Shown here: positions 49,564-61,811 of the stretch, one piece after another
Position numbering within the stretch: position 1 is the first letter of the stretch
Layout of the letters: every line of letters starts with the position of its first letter
Origin: Eumeta japonica
Taxonomy: Eukaryota > Arthropoda > Insecta > Lepidoptera > Psychidae
Length of the DNA stretch: 64,000 bases
Assembly (NCBI GenBank): GCA_005406025.1
Contig: BGZK01000100.1
Location: forward strand, 1-64,000
Reading direction: 5' to 3'
Notes under the pieces: model-generated
What the model saw: only the letters and a program-made list of their open reading frames with translations
Told to the model about the DNA's origin: nothing
Database searches by the model: none
Made by a program: the position numbers and the translations under genes

Positions 49564-51319
49564 TTTTATATATCTGTGTTCTTTACTTAACCTATCTGAA
49601 ATCAGATATACTTTGCGCTTTCTAAAAAAACTTGACAAACCATAGACGTTACAGAAAATTATTCATGTAGGTAGTTTTCATATCCAACAAAGTCCTCCGG
49701 TTAATCTCTTATACATGCCCTAAAACGGATTAGTCTACAAATTAAATTAGCATTGCAAATCCGAGACGAGGTACGAAGCTATTACGTAACATGTTATTCG
49801 CCGGGACAAGGATTAAATTATGATAGGCCCATTTGTAACCAATTATTGTGGGATTTGAGTGCTCCTCGGATTCATATTGGGGCCTGCCGTAATTCTATTG
49901 TTAAACATATTACTGTAACCGTCATGTAACAACCGCAAAAGGCCTGCCGTAGGACAGAAACCTTCTTCTAACTATCTGTCTATGTCGGACATACTAAACC
50001 GTGCGAATTCAGAATATACAAAACAGACACCTGTTTCACAGCCACCATTCAGCCACGACTCGACATTTACATTAATCAGACATTATCGAGTTCTTTCTAT
50101 GTGGTCTTCTAAAGGTAATTTTAACTGGATCATCCACTCCTCCGGGTGTTGTATAATAGGCGGATAGGAAACTATCAAAACGCCGTCTGCTAAGCGATCT
50201 ATGAAGAAAATTCTATTTCAAGACTGGATCTAAGAAATATATAAAAGAATTGAATATCAGAAATCACAAGAGCGAGAACCATGGAATAACCAATCGCCTG
50301 CCCAAAATTTAGGGTAGGCGATTACATAAAGTACTATGACAATTCTAGGAGTCCCTTGGCTTAATTAACGCTATGGTTTTCGAAATCCCATTGTGACTCT
50401 TATAATCTTTATGCTAACAAAATTCCATTGATGTTCACGGGCGTAAATTTTTAAATTCTACGTTTTTTCCTTAGCCGAAGTAATATTCAGTAACCTTGAC
50501 GTCGGATTTCAAACTTCAGACGCAAAAATTATGAAACAGCATTATTGAGAATTCGATTAGAACACCATCAGGTTGGACAAAATGGCTTTGGACAAAAATG
50601 ATTTATTATTACGTCGATTAAAACAGATTGCAGATATTGTCTTGAAACATATAATTTCTATTCCATAGTAAAATTGAGGACTTTCCAAATCGCTTCATAT
50701 TAAAGAAATATACTTATTCACTCCACTAATAAGAAGTTTATCAAAAATTATTGAAAAAATGTAAAGACAGACAGTCTGATATATTAACAAGCTACAAACG
50801 TTGAGCATACAGATTGTCAAGTTGCAAATCAAACTCACATGATTAGTATTTCACATAATATATATATTATGAATCGTGAGCAGGATCAAGATCATTGTCA
50901 AGAATGTGAGATCGTTTCATAATAAAAAAATGGCGGTAATACGTGTGTTTTGTTGTAACATTATGGGCGCTTCTGTTATGGAATGAAAAACAGGACCGAG
51001 ATTGGGATCGTGGATGGTAATTGACCGATATTCAATCAAGTGGGATGGGCACGTATGGGCTTCCAACGCATATTGCAATTTCTCTTCGAGACCCGCGACG
51101 TCGGTTAGTATCAGTTATTAAATATTTTTAGAATTTTAACTCAACCTTCTCTTTAGTTAGCCAACAGGTACGTGTTACAAAGTAAATAGCTACAATGATC
51201 GATTATGTTGTCTCACAATCATTTTTATGAAGATGCGTTAATCATTTTTGATTTTGGTGCAGTAGAGCCAGTACGAAAATAGATCACCTCCAATGGTAAT
51301 ACGCTAAACTCTCACAAAA
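49564..51319. other. Mostly AT-rich stretch
   Basis: 49740-49960 is GC-richer and repeat-poor. 50985-51015 has a few GATTCC-array units. ORFs at 49982 and nearby show no motif. Confidence 0.35.
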
Positions 51320-51625
51320 TAAGTGTCTATTGGACACTCCAAAACCTCAGAGACGTCGTTATGGTGCGTTGTCGATGTTTAAAAAAGAAGAGGATGACTG
51401 ATGGGGAGAAAAAATGGGCCACAGGAACATTTAGAAATGAATAGGATATCTGATGGAGAGGGAAGGGCGCCATCGGAACTTTCACTCGCTGAAAGAAACG
51501 CAACAGTGGAAGCTGCTGTTTCACCTCTGTGAAAATGATTCCACTCCTCTGTGGTTACAGGTGTCCATGAGCGGTGGTGATCACCTACATTCGGTTGCTC
51601 GCATGCTTGTTTTCCCCTTTAAATT
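51320..51625 (+). mobile_element. LINE (jockey-type) 3' tail, second copy
   Basis: CTCCTCTGTGGTTACAGGTG, TCCATGAGCGGTGGTGATCA, then CATGCTTGTTTTCCCC correspond to the tail at 26395-26590. It is followed by an A-rich segment. It is 5'-truncated; the minus ORF at 51327 is a shadow. Confidence 0.65.
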
Positions 51626-53339
51626 CCATTAAAAAAAGTACTCTTACTCTATCAAATACCCATTCTATTCGTTTGTAATAAAACGTCAATGAATACACAG
51701 ACGTAACACGATACAGCGAATAACTCAAAAGGAGGAAAAGTACTATATCAGCACAATATTATGAAAGGATTGCAAAACACGAAATAAGCATACATAAACG
51801 AAGCTATATGTAAACACGACGAGTCAGTAAAAATACGGGAGGACGTACGTCGGCGTTATAAAGGCAGATTGCAACTGTTTTCTGTTATACGCAATGTAAT
51901 GTTATGCCAAGGTATAGTGTGGCAAGGGATGAAACGAGGCAATTTCAGACGAGGGTGAAGTTGCATCACCTAAGTGTGAAATCGTGCTATATCCCGTACC
52001 TATATTTTTTATCCTATTTTGAAACTGCGAGTTCTAACATTTTTTTATTCATCTCAATTGTGAGAATATAGTATCTGTCAGATTAGCTAATCATCAGAAT
52101 CACATTTCAGGTTTGAAATGAACAAAAGCTACGCCGGCAGAGTTGAAAATAAAAATAGAATAATTGCAACTTCATTAGGCAAAACGCGATTGCTTCTGAA
52201 CTAGTAATATAAAGATAATGGTCACTCTGAGTCCGCCAGCAGTCGCGTCAGACTGAAATTGTCCAGTTTTGATTGACTCGACAAGCATCAAAACTCGTAT
52301 TTTCAATGCAGGTTATGTAAAATAATAATTGATCGTTACGGGAGAATTTTTACGAGGATTTTCGTGACCAGTTAAAGAGAAAATTTTTGTTCACGGTAGA
52401 GACGATGCGGCTGTTAAAGAAACTGCTCTCCAAGATCCCTTAGTTTTGGACTGAAAAAAATGTTTCTGACCAAGTTTGAATTTGGCTTGGTTAAATATGT
52501 TTTGTTGCAATAACTCAGTAATTCGTTGTATTAACGAATAATCTGTATAATTTAACCAATGGCATCAATCGGACTCGGTTGTCGGTCGCTCGGTTAAGAC
52601 AACCAAAATATTGACTCGCTCAAAATCGACAATGCAAATCCATTACACTATTTAAATTTATGGTTGGAATAATCAATTTTTTTTTTTCAATTTGTGTATG
52701 AGATTATTGCTAAGACTTGAAACTGATTTATGAAAATAAAAAAAAACACTGACAATGCGGGTTCAAACCTTACATTACAAACCTTATATCACGAATTCAT
52801 TCGTACCAGTTAGGCGTGCCTTTCTGGAACTGGCTCGTTGGATAATTCCAGTCGTTGTTACAACGACTGGAATTAAAGATTCGATAATCGTGCTTGTTGG
52901 ACTTACTCGACCCAGACAGCCCTTAAATATTTAACGCTGACAAACCGACGTAAGTCCGACCTGAAAAAGAATTCAGTTACCTTCGTGAAAGCTTGACTCG
53001 GAGCATTTCGTATAAAAGCTACGTATGACCTATTAAACAAAAAAGCGTATTTTTTATATATTTTAAATGGATTCGTTGCATTACAATGCGTTAGTTTATT
53101 AACATTTCAAAAATAATAAAATGCGTTTCTTTTATAGGGACGTGCAAAATTTAAAGGATCGTTAGGATGCCCGCCATTGTTCATTCGACATCCGACGAGT
53201 AGCAAAAAGCTCGAATTCATTGATTAAAAATTATTTTTTTGTAGAAGAAGAAGATAATGTGTAATAAAAACTCGATAAGAAACTATTAGTAAAGAAAAAC
53301 GATAAAATCTGTACCAAACGCTCTGTAAAAAATTTGTAA
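51626..53339. other. AT-rich stretch with a perfect hairpin
   Basis: 52844-52874 is a perfect hairpin: AATTCCAGTCGTTG, loop TTA, CAACGACTGGAATT. No gene or named transposon end was recognised. Confidence 0.5.
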
Positions 53340-54655
53340 AACTGTTGAATCTGCACGCTATCCCTGAAGCTTTTCACTGTTATATTAATAGATGTTTTCT
53401 TGAGCTTCTTTAGTTAAAATTTTGTCTATTAGTTTTGAGCTCAACAATTTCAAACATGGTTGACTCTACTGGTTACAGGCCCTCCCTGAAACTTTTTACT
53501 ACTTTCCAGCTCAAAATGTTAAGAATAAAGAAGCAGTAAATTATTTAGCTCATCATGCTCAAAAGATCGATATTATTGTTTTTTAAAGCTGTCCCAGCTC
53601 AAAAAAACAGTTCTCATACGCTTCAAGTTCTTACATTTCGAAAATCTATATGTATTAAAAACTTTTTTTTTTTTTTAATTTTTCAACTATAATATCATTG
53701 GCACATGTTGTTAAATTTTGATTGGCTTTATGGCATCTGACGCAGTTTTTAAACAAAAAGAAAGATCAAACCATTAAGAACCAAACCAACATCAATCCAT
53801 CAAGAATTTCACAAGTTATTTGGAAAATATTATTTTTTCGAATTCTCCGTTAACAATATCTCTCGAACGAACACATCGATTTCGATGCAGTTTGAAAAAA
53901 TCGACATCATTTTTTAACAAAAGGGGTAGTTATATTGTGGTATTCATCGGTAAAGTGGTTTAAAGAATATTCAAAAAAATACATTGTGAAAATTTTTTCA
54001 ACAAAAACACACAAAGATACATAAAGACATTATTCGGAAAATGGTCGAAATAGATTTCTAAGAATCAAAGATGTCGATATGTGATTAAAAAAAATCTATT
54101 TGGAAAATCGGAATGAAAACTGTACCCTCCAAATTTATGAAAATTTTTCAGTTTTCACAGTGGGAAGTTATAAAACTCTATTTTTTGAATACTTCAACTA
54201 CTACATCTTTCGAAAATATAAGTTAATTTTCATCTCCTATACGACATTCTAAGCAGTTTTCTAAGCTGAAAAAGCTGATCGAGTACCGAACATCAATCAA
54301 TCAAGAATTTCACGTTATTTTGAAAAAAAAAACCTTTTTTCGAATATTTCGTTAACGATATCTGTCGAATGAATCAACCGATTTTTATGCAGTTTACGAT
54401 GATTAACGTTGCTTATTAAAGTGAAGAACTGGTTAGATTTTAGAATTTATCGGTAGAGTAATAGTAGTAAAGTAGTAGAATAGGTGTACTAGTAGTTTTG
54501 AAAAACAATTAAAAAAAATATTTCTATTATATCATATCTCTTATTATATTATATATCTTGAACAAATGAACCGATTTTGATGAATTTAGCAATGATCGAC
54601 GTTATTTTTAAGGAGAATAACTAGACCTATTTTCACGATATTATAGACAAATCTA
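53340..54655 (+). repeat. Dispersed repeat family C, second long copy
   Basis: CCTGAAGCTTTTCACTG, TTTTGAGCTCAACAATTTC, TATGGCATCTGACGCAGTTT follow the order at 47040. Further modules with ATCGACATCATTTTTTAAC, TTAACGTTGCTTATTAAAG and ATCGACGTTATTTTTAAGG lie at about 53893, 54405 and 54597. The second half after 54190 restarts the module series, so the repeat has been extended or duplicated here. Confidence 0.7.
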
Positions 54656-54663
54656 CAAAATAC

Positions 54664-55252
54664 ATATTTCTGGTAGGGGGGGGGGGGGCACTCCATATAA
54701 GTGATAGAAGCTGAAAAAAATGTTTTTCAGCACACATCAACGTGTGACACATATTTCGTCAGTTCTTTTAAAAACATTTCAAGGTTTCGATGTAATTTTT
54801 CTGATTTCGTGAATAATATCGGAAATAATCGCTCCGAAAGTTACACAAATTAAGTCCCTCCCTCCTCTATCTTCTAAGCCGTATGTACAAAAATAATAAA
54901 AAAATAACGAAGATAACGCTTAATAAATACTTTCAACGAAAATTGTTTTGAACGTGATCGCATATTTTTGAGTTATTGTTGAAATATTGCGTTTTTCAAC
55001 AAAAAGACGTAAGTGCCATGAAAATAAGCTCTTTTTCTGGTGTCTTTAGTTTACACTGGTTTAAGAGTAATAATCCATATACCTACTATTTTCTCTAGTT
55101 ATAGGCGTCTAAAGTGCTTATACCTACTCTGTGCAGAATATGTATATGAAAAAAATACAACTTATTTTTTTTTAATTTTAAGTGCATTTCTTTGTAGTAA
55201 CAGCTAGGGAACTCTACACTGGACATGGTCCGGCATGCTCTTGGCCGGTTTT
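54664..55252 (-). repeat. Dispersed repeat family A/B, truncated minus copy
   Basis: The sequence from the G run (54676-54688) and GCACTCCATATAAGTG to GGCATGCTCTTGGCCGG parallels 40490-41030. The GTCCGTCC end is missing. The terminal hairpin is kept in altered form (ACATG/CATGC around 55222-55238). Confidence 0.75.
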
Positions 55253-55259
55253 TTAAGCT

Positions 55260-55620
55260 TAAAATTAGTTTTCTTCATCTAGAGCACTTTAAAATTCCTG
55301 TACTGGAGAAGAGACTACTGTTTCATCATCTTTGAATTTCAGTCCTTGGAAATGGATAGAAATCACTAGGAGCAAGGTCAGGTGAATATGGAGGATTCAC
55401 AAGTATTTTGAAGCCAGCGTCTCGAATTACAGTCATAACAACGGCGGACCAATGAGCCGAGGCATTATCTTGATGGAACAAAACAATTTTTGCTAGTTTG
55501 CCTCTTCGTTTCTTTCTAATTTCGTGACATATTTTTTTGTCTGTTCTGTATACAAAGAGCACATAAATTGTAGCTCCATAGTTGAAATATTTGACCATAA
55601 CCACCCCTTTACTATTCTAG
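55260..55620 (-). pseudogene. mariner transposase C-terminal fragment
   Basis: The minus strand gives FNYGATIYVLF, KKRRGKLAKIVLFHQDNASA, then NPPYSPDLAPSDFYPFP. The second and third catalytic aspartates keep the 34-residue spacing of mariner. The N-terminal half and first aspartate are missing. The lineage differs from the mariners at 12333 and 56960, judging by KKRRGKL and PSDFYPFP. No terminal repeat was located. Confidence 0.85.
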
Positions 55621-56959
55621 AAAAGAGAGCCCATGATCTTTTTTTAGAGCAATTATTATACCAAAGTGTTACACATAATCGCTCCGGACTTGCGTGAGAG
55701 TTTACTAATTTTGGTCTATAACACTTATAACACGGGTTATTTCCGTTCCATTATTATCAATTTTATTTACACTTCTAATGTTGTTTTCAAGAATCTTCCG
55801 GAATAAAAAAAAATTATTCTCTCAAAAATATTGGCCGGTGTCCATCAGCTTTAAATATGCAATTATTATTAGATGTTCGTGAAGCTATTTCGCATTGTAT
55901 TGAAGCACTTCGTGTTTACGTCGTCTCTCGGACTATTGTCGTCGTTGTACAATCGTCCGGCATCGAAATAAATACCCAATAAAATGTTTCATTGTAGAAC
56001 GGTTTTCGGGCATTAAAAAAAATCATATTTCTTTGCGTTCATCATCGTAATTTTTTTTTGTCCGGCGCGTGCGACTACTATGTCCCGTGCCAAGAGCAAT
56101 AACGTGTATAATTTGTCCTCACGCGACGTGATGTCGAAAAAAATTGTTGTAAAAAACTCGTACAGTGTGTTACGAAATGTTGCGTTCAAATTAACAATTT
56201 TTTGCGTAAGTGCCTATCTATTTCCAGCTTTATTGCTTTCAATGCGCAGTAATCGCATATAAGTTGTACAAGAAATTTTAATTTTTTCGTAATATAGGTA
56301 AGAGAATATTAAAAATTAAAAACAAAAAAAGGCGAAAGTGCAATTTTTTTAGACTTAAAATAATCGTTGCGAAAATCTTAATAATTAAAACAACAGATGA
56401 AAATCGCAAAAAAAAAATAAACTAGTAAGAAAATTTTTAAACATTTACAATTTCTTTATCTGTATAGCTATAGATTGGTTGTTGAACTTTTGATAAAATA
56501 TAATGAACATAATTACAAATTGCAATGATTGCAAAACACTTTATTGAGATTTTCTTCAGTACCCGCGTGGCCGAGGATCGCTCAGCGTTATTTTTATAAA
56601 ATAGTATTGTATGTAATAAATTAACAATCCTACACACTTCAATATTTTAATGTAAGGTATATCGAGGATTTTCATTTCATGTGCGTGCGCGTGCGTGTGG
56701 AAGCGCGTACGCGCGTGCTCGAGTGTGCTTTTGTGTTTCCGATATGCTGGGTGCGAGTGTGGATGTAGGTGAATATCGTTTAATAGTATAAGATTTACTC
56801 AGAAATGTCGTGCAACCTGATCAAAAACTTCAATTTCCTTTTTTAATATAGGGTCGGGAAAAGTTGTTTGATATCTTATATGTAGGTAAAATTTCAAATA
56901 TTATGTGATGCACATTTAACCAAACGCATGTGTGTGTGTGCTAAAATGGTATGGTAGGC
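55621..56959. other. AT-rich non-coding stretch
   Basis: A GTGCGTGCGCGTGCGTGTGG microsatellite-like segment lies at 56680-56720. ORFs are short and without motifs. Confidence 0.45.
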
Positions 56960-57822
56960 AATGTGGTGGAACCAGTTAAGCAATTGCTGCTATTTTGCTC
57001 GAATCTCATCAGCTGTTGGCACTAGAGATTCGAATCGATGGTCTTGCTTGACGGTAAAAGTTTATAATGAATAATGCCTTTCCAAACCCACCACACACAT
57101 AGTATTAACTTATTACGAGTTAATCCAGGTTTCGCTATAGTCGGAGCTTCCTTTCCTTTTGACCATAATCTTTTTCGCACGTTTTTGTTGTACGTAATAC
57201 ATTTTTCACCACCAGTGATTAATCTTTTCAAAAATGGTTCGGTCCCATTCCGTTGTAATTAAGAATCGCTAATGAGTACATGATTCATTAGATTTCTTTC
57301 AGTGAGCTCGTGTGGGACTCGATTATCGAGCATTTTTGTATATCCAGCTTTTTTTAAGATAGGCCAAAACATGTTTGTGGTCAATCTCCAACTCTTCAGC
57401 TAGGTCGAAAAAATTTATATGCCGATCTTCTTCTGCTTTTTCCAAAATGGCATCGTCTTTATCCGCAACAGGTCGACCAGAACGAGGTACATCTTGGCAA
57501 CAAAATTAACGGATTGAAAACACTTGAACCAGTTTTGTGCTAATCTTACCGACACTGCATTAGGTCCATAAATGTCACGAATTTTTTCCACGCTTTTTTT
57601 TTTGTGATAAAACTTCACAATATATCGAATTTCTACGTTAGATTCATTCATTTTGGTGGACAGAAAAACAATACAAAAATGGCGGAACATCGTTTTTACT
57701 TTTTAATTTTTCAAATGTCATCCATTTGCTGGTATCAAAACTAGCCAGATACAAACAGCACAACCAAAGAGATACTGCAACTTTTACTAATAAAGCACGA
57801 AAAAACTTTTTCCCTAACCTAA
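56960..57822 (-). mobile_element. mariner, 5' two-thirds with left terminus
   Basis: The terminus TTAGGTTAGGGAAAAAGTTT starts at 57822 (minus). The true ATG lies near 57650 (MNESNVEIRYIVKFYHKKKS). The helix-turn-helix region ends VRLAQNWFKCFQSVNF. After frameshifts comes KRLITGGEKCITYNKNVRKR, then TIAKPGLTRNKLILCVWWVW and GIIHYKLLPSSKTIDSN. The normal TGDEKW holds the first catalytic aspartate; here it reads TGGEKC, so it is lost. The element is cut off near 56960 and lacks the catalytic C-terminus. Confidence 0.88.
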
Positions 57823-58629
57823 TAAACAATTTTAGTATGCTATACAAAGTACACTCCTGACGTTTTCTGTTAACTTCAGCAAATTGAAACTACCAATGAC
57901 AACTATCAAATATTGTTAAAGAACGTATATCCAGAAATATATATCTACTGGGATTTTTGTAAAATAAAGACGAAATGTTTATTTTTCATTCTTGTGAAAA
58001 GTACTTTATAATGTAATATTCGCGTTCCCACTTTACGCTGAAAGTTTTCCGCGAAGAGGGTTTTTCGCACAAGACGTAATATGATCTATTAAGATTGAAG
58101 AGTTAAATAACTTAAAAATTCGTTTTTCAGCATATGTTTTTGACAGCTCCAAATAGTTTTCATCAGTGGGGTGGGGTCACTTGACATAGTTAACGGGAAA
58201 CTTCCTGAGCATCTCATTAAATGTATCTTCATTTCGAGGTATGACCCTGTTGTTGAAAAATAACAAAAATATATAATGCGTTTTGAAAAAAAAGGTTATT
58301 TTTAGTAGGCGTCGTCAAAATTTTAAAAATGAAATTTTCATCCGATCACTTCTTTAGACTTTTCCTCTCTAAGTGTAAATGACATAATTCAAAATTGAAA
58401 ATAACAGTAACAATAAACTAAATTAAAAAAAATTGATACACAGTTTAATTTTTAAAATCATATTGTATTCGTCATTGTAATCAAACAGTTACTGTAATTT
58501 ACATGGTTAAACGATAAAGCAAGTCTATATAAACTATTTCAATCAGATAATATCTTAAAGGAGCAAAAAACCAATTTTTATTTCGTATAATTTTTACATG
58601 CTTAATTTAAAAAATAAATAACACAATTC
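57823..58629. other. AT-rich non-coding stretch
   Basis: Nothing was recognised apart from poly-A and poly-T tracts. Confidence 0.4.
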
Positions 58630-58637
58630 TCATAGAA

Positions 58638-61600
58638 CAGGTTTGAGCAACCTTTGACATGTTGAGGGCCAAATTTTAGTGTGCAAATACATTCGCGGAC
58701 CACGTTCAAAAGTAGTGCATTTTAAAGTAGTGTTCATAATTTTTAGCGAAAGATATCAGACTTGAAATAATACGATAATGTTATTATAACACAATTTAAT
58801 AAAATAACAAAATGAAATGAAAAAATAGGCACAAAATTATAATTAAATCGTGAATTTTGGAATTACTACAAACTACGAAAGTTAAATAGCGACACCGAAA
58901 TCAATGAGACACTTGAGCTCGTATTTGGGGAACTAATCCATCGATTTTTGGATCAATTTCACTGATGCAAAGACGTAAAGAATTTTCCAAATTGTCATCA
59001 GTCAACCTTGTACGATGTTTTGATTTATTAACTTTCATCATCGAAAAGAACATTTCGCATTTGTAAGTACTGCCAAACGCACAAATTAATTTTCTTGCAA
59101 ATCTTCTAAGCTGCGGAAAATGGTCTTCGTCCAGGTATTTTTTTTTTAAATCGTACAACTCCAAGTCTTCAAATTTAAATTTTTGGAGTAAGTTTTCTTG
59201 AATCTCGATCAACTACATTTACAAGTGTATTGAAATATTTGGTACATTACTTTTTGTTGGAGTAGCAAACAAATCTTCCATGTTTTTGAAATCGCTAAAT
59301 CTGTTCGAAAATTGTTCCGACATTAACTTGAGTTCTTCAGCTTATTGAGCATAAGCAATATTTTCATAAGCAGAGCGTGGTGAAATGGTGACTGTTACCA
59401 GACAGCATTTGTGTCTCCCACAAGCGGATTTTGTTTTGAAAGGCTTTCAAATGGCTGTAAAAATCATTTGCTAATTGTCTTTGTTTTTGATATTTCAAAT
59501 TTAATCATTCAAATAGCCTGTAAGGTCGACCAAAAATGCTAACTCACATATCCATTTTGGGTCACTCAATCTAGATAGTGGTTTATTCTTTATTTGCATA
59601 AAATCTGCTATCTCATTTCTAAGCTCGTAAAACCGTTTCAGCCTTTTCCCTTTGCTTAGCCATCTGACTTCACAATAATATGTTACGTCGTCATATTCGG
59701 CTGATATTTCATCCAAAAACACCTTGAACTGACGTTAGTTAAGCCCTCGAGATCGAATAAAATTGATGGTCCTTACTGCCACATTCACAACATTTTGGAG
59801 CCGAATGAACTTAGAACACAAGTTCTGTTTGTAGATAATGCAATGAAGGGCTATCAAATCATCTTTTTGCACGTTTAATTCGTTTCCTTTTTCATTCAAC
59901 ATTCCTATTAAACCTTTACGTAAGCCGACCATAGAAGATACACCATGTGTGCATATTCCAACTAAGTTTGACCATGGCTAGCCAAAACTTGTGAATACCT
60001 TTTCAACTTCATTAAAAATGTCCTCTCCTGTAGTGGTTCCTTTTAGCGGCTGTAAAGTAAGCAATTTATCAGTGAACTCTTTATCAACAACTCGAATAAA
60101 TATAGCCAGTTGAGCTGTGTTAGACAAATCGGTGCTCTTGTCTAATGCTATGGAAAATTATTTAAAACCAGCCATACGGTCAGTCAATGTTGTTTTTATA
60201 TCATTAGTTATCATTTCTATAGGTCGGACAACAGTTTGTCTTGACAAACTATTTTTCAAATTCATTTTTCTTTTCAGGACACAAAACATTGCAAACCTTT
60301 AACATACACTCCTTGATAAATTCTCCTTCGACAAATTGTTTTAATGATATTGAAACTAACTTTTCATAACATTATCAAGTTGTATTCTTTGTTTATGAAA
60401 CATTTGCTGCTGTTTTTCTGAATTTGCGATAAGGTTCTGGATTTTGTCTTTTCTTAGCATAGGATGCTTAGTTGAGTAATGCCTCTTTATATTGAGTTCT
60501 TTCATCACTGAAATGGATTAATTACCCAGCAAAACAAAAAGGATTACCATTGTGCAAAATAAAAAAGAATTCTTCAGTGCATTTTTATGAAACTGGCGAC
60601 TCTCTGCATTTATTTTTTGTTTCTTTCCACCAGACATCATTTTCGTTTACTTTTCACTCGATAAACGTAATAACACAATATAATTAATAATCACTCAATA
60701 TGCACACAAAGTCACAAAGCAAGTTGACGACACTAGCAGTTCGTTAGGATATCGCTTATCGAAGTTATCCCCTCGGTAACTCAAATAGACCTGAACTAAA
60801 GTTCAGGCCATCCACCCTCTCATATAGGCAAAATTGGAAAATCCAAAAGTGCACCCCTCATAGCGGTTACTCCATTTTTACTAAAGAAAAGTGTGTATGT
60901 CAGCTCCGACGAATGACTGGAGCTCACTCTTTATCAATGATTACAAATTACTTGGTATGCATTGTTCAATACTCTAAATTCTATATATTAAGAAAAATTG
61001 ATACCGTAATCGTAATTTTTTTTTTAAATTGAAATGAATAAAAAAAAATTCCGTGGTGTCAAAATTTTTACTTAAACATTGAGAATAAAAAAGACAGTCA
61101 CGCTTCGGGTTTCTTATGTTCTCTAGATTAAGATTTAATAAAAAAAAAATTTTTTTTACTAAAAGACTCGTCAAAATTTTGTTTATTAAATATCAATTAA
61201 ACTACACCGAATTAGACAGTGAAATTCAATAGGCTTCTATTCAGATGCATACTAAAGCGAATGAAAAAAAAAACACTCGATTAGTGAAGTATTTCATTCG
61301 TTATCGTGACCGCATACAGGATCCGCACATACAAACACACGGACGTCCACGAAAAACATTTTTAAAACAGTTTTTAAAATATGTTCTATAACAAAATGAG
61401 TTTTGAAGATATTGCAGATATAAAAATCAGTGATTATTCTTGCCGTTGGAGTGCATACATTATTTTACAAGTACAACATGTAATAAATAAAGACATTCAA
61501 AGTTCAAAAAATGACTCGTTTTTCGTAAAGCGAGAGTATAGCACTACCTCATGCGCTCCGCTTATGAGGCGTGCAATGAAGGAATGATCTAGAATCGTCT

Positions 61601-61803
61601 AATGTAAACAAATTGAGAAGCAATAATCTTTTGTTGCGCCGCCAATGAATTCTCACTCTTTGAATATCGCCGCCACTCGACGTGCTCGCTCACTTGATTC
61701 AATGAGTATGAGTAAGTCGTATAACATTTTTTTTATTAGATTTTTCAAAAAGTTTCGCAGGCCGGATCAAATCTTACAGCGGGCCGGTTGTTGCCCACAT
61801 ATG
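58638..61803 (-). mobile_element. hAT transposon, near-complete, inactive
   Basis: The ends CAGGTTTGAGCAAC (58638) and the mirror CATATGTGGGCAAC (61803) are imperfect inverted repeats. Eight-base flanks TCATAGAA (58630-58637) and TCATAGAG (61804-61811) are a near-identical target duplication of hAT length. GGGCCAAATTT and GGGCCGG phrases just inside the ends are usual in hAT elements. The transposase runs on the minus strand from 60640 to 58901 with several frameshifts. About 1.1 kb of non-coding sequence separates it from the 61803 end and includes its presumed promoter. Confidence 0.85.
58901..60640 (-). pseudogene. hAT transposase, GTF2IRD2/ZBED-like, broken
   Basis: The start ATG is at 60640 (MMSGGKKQKINAESRQFHKN). 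A BED-type finger follows, with RHYSTKH as its histidine end. After frameshifts come KDDLIALHCIIYKQNLCSK, YYCEVRWLSKGKRLKRFYEL, LTGYLND and the C-terminal dimerisation block FGSTYKCEMFFSMMKVNKSK and RTRLTDDNLENSLRLC. Stop at 58901. This set is shared with hAT transposases often annotated as GTF2IRD2-like in insects. At least four frame breaks or stops mean no product. Confidence 0.85.
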
Positions 61804-61811
61804 TCATAGAG

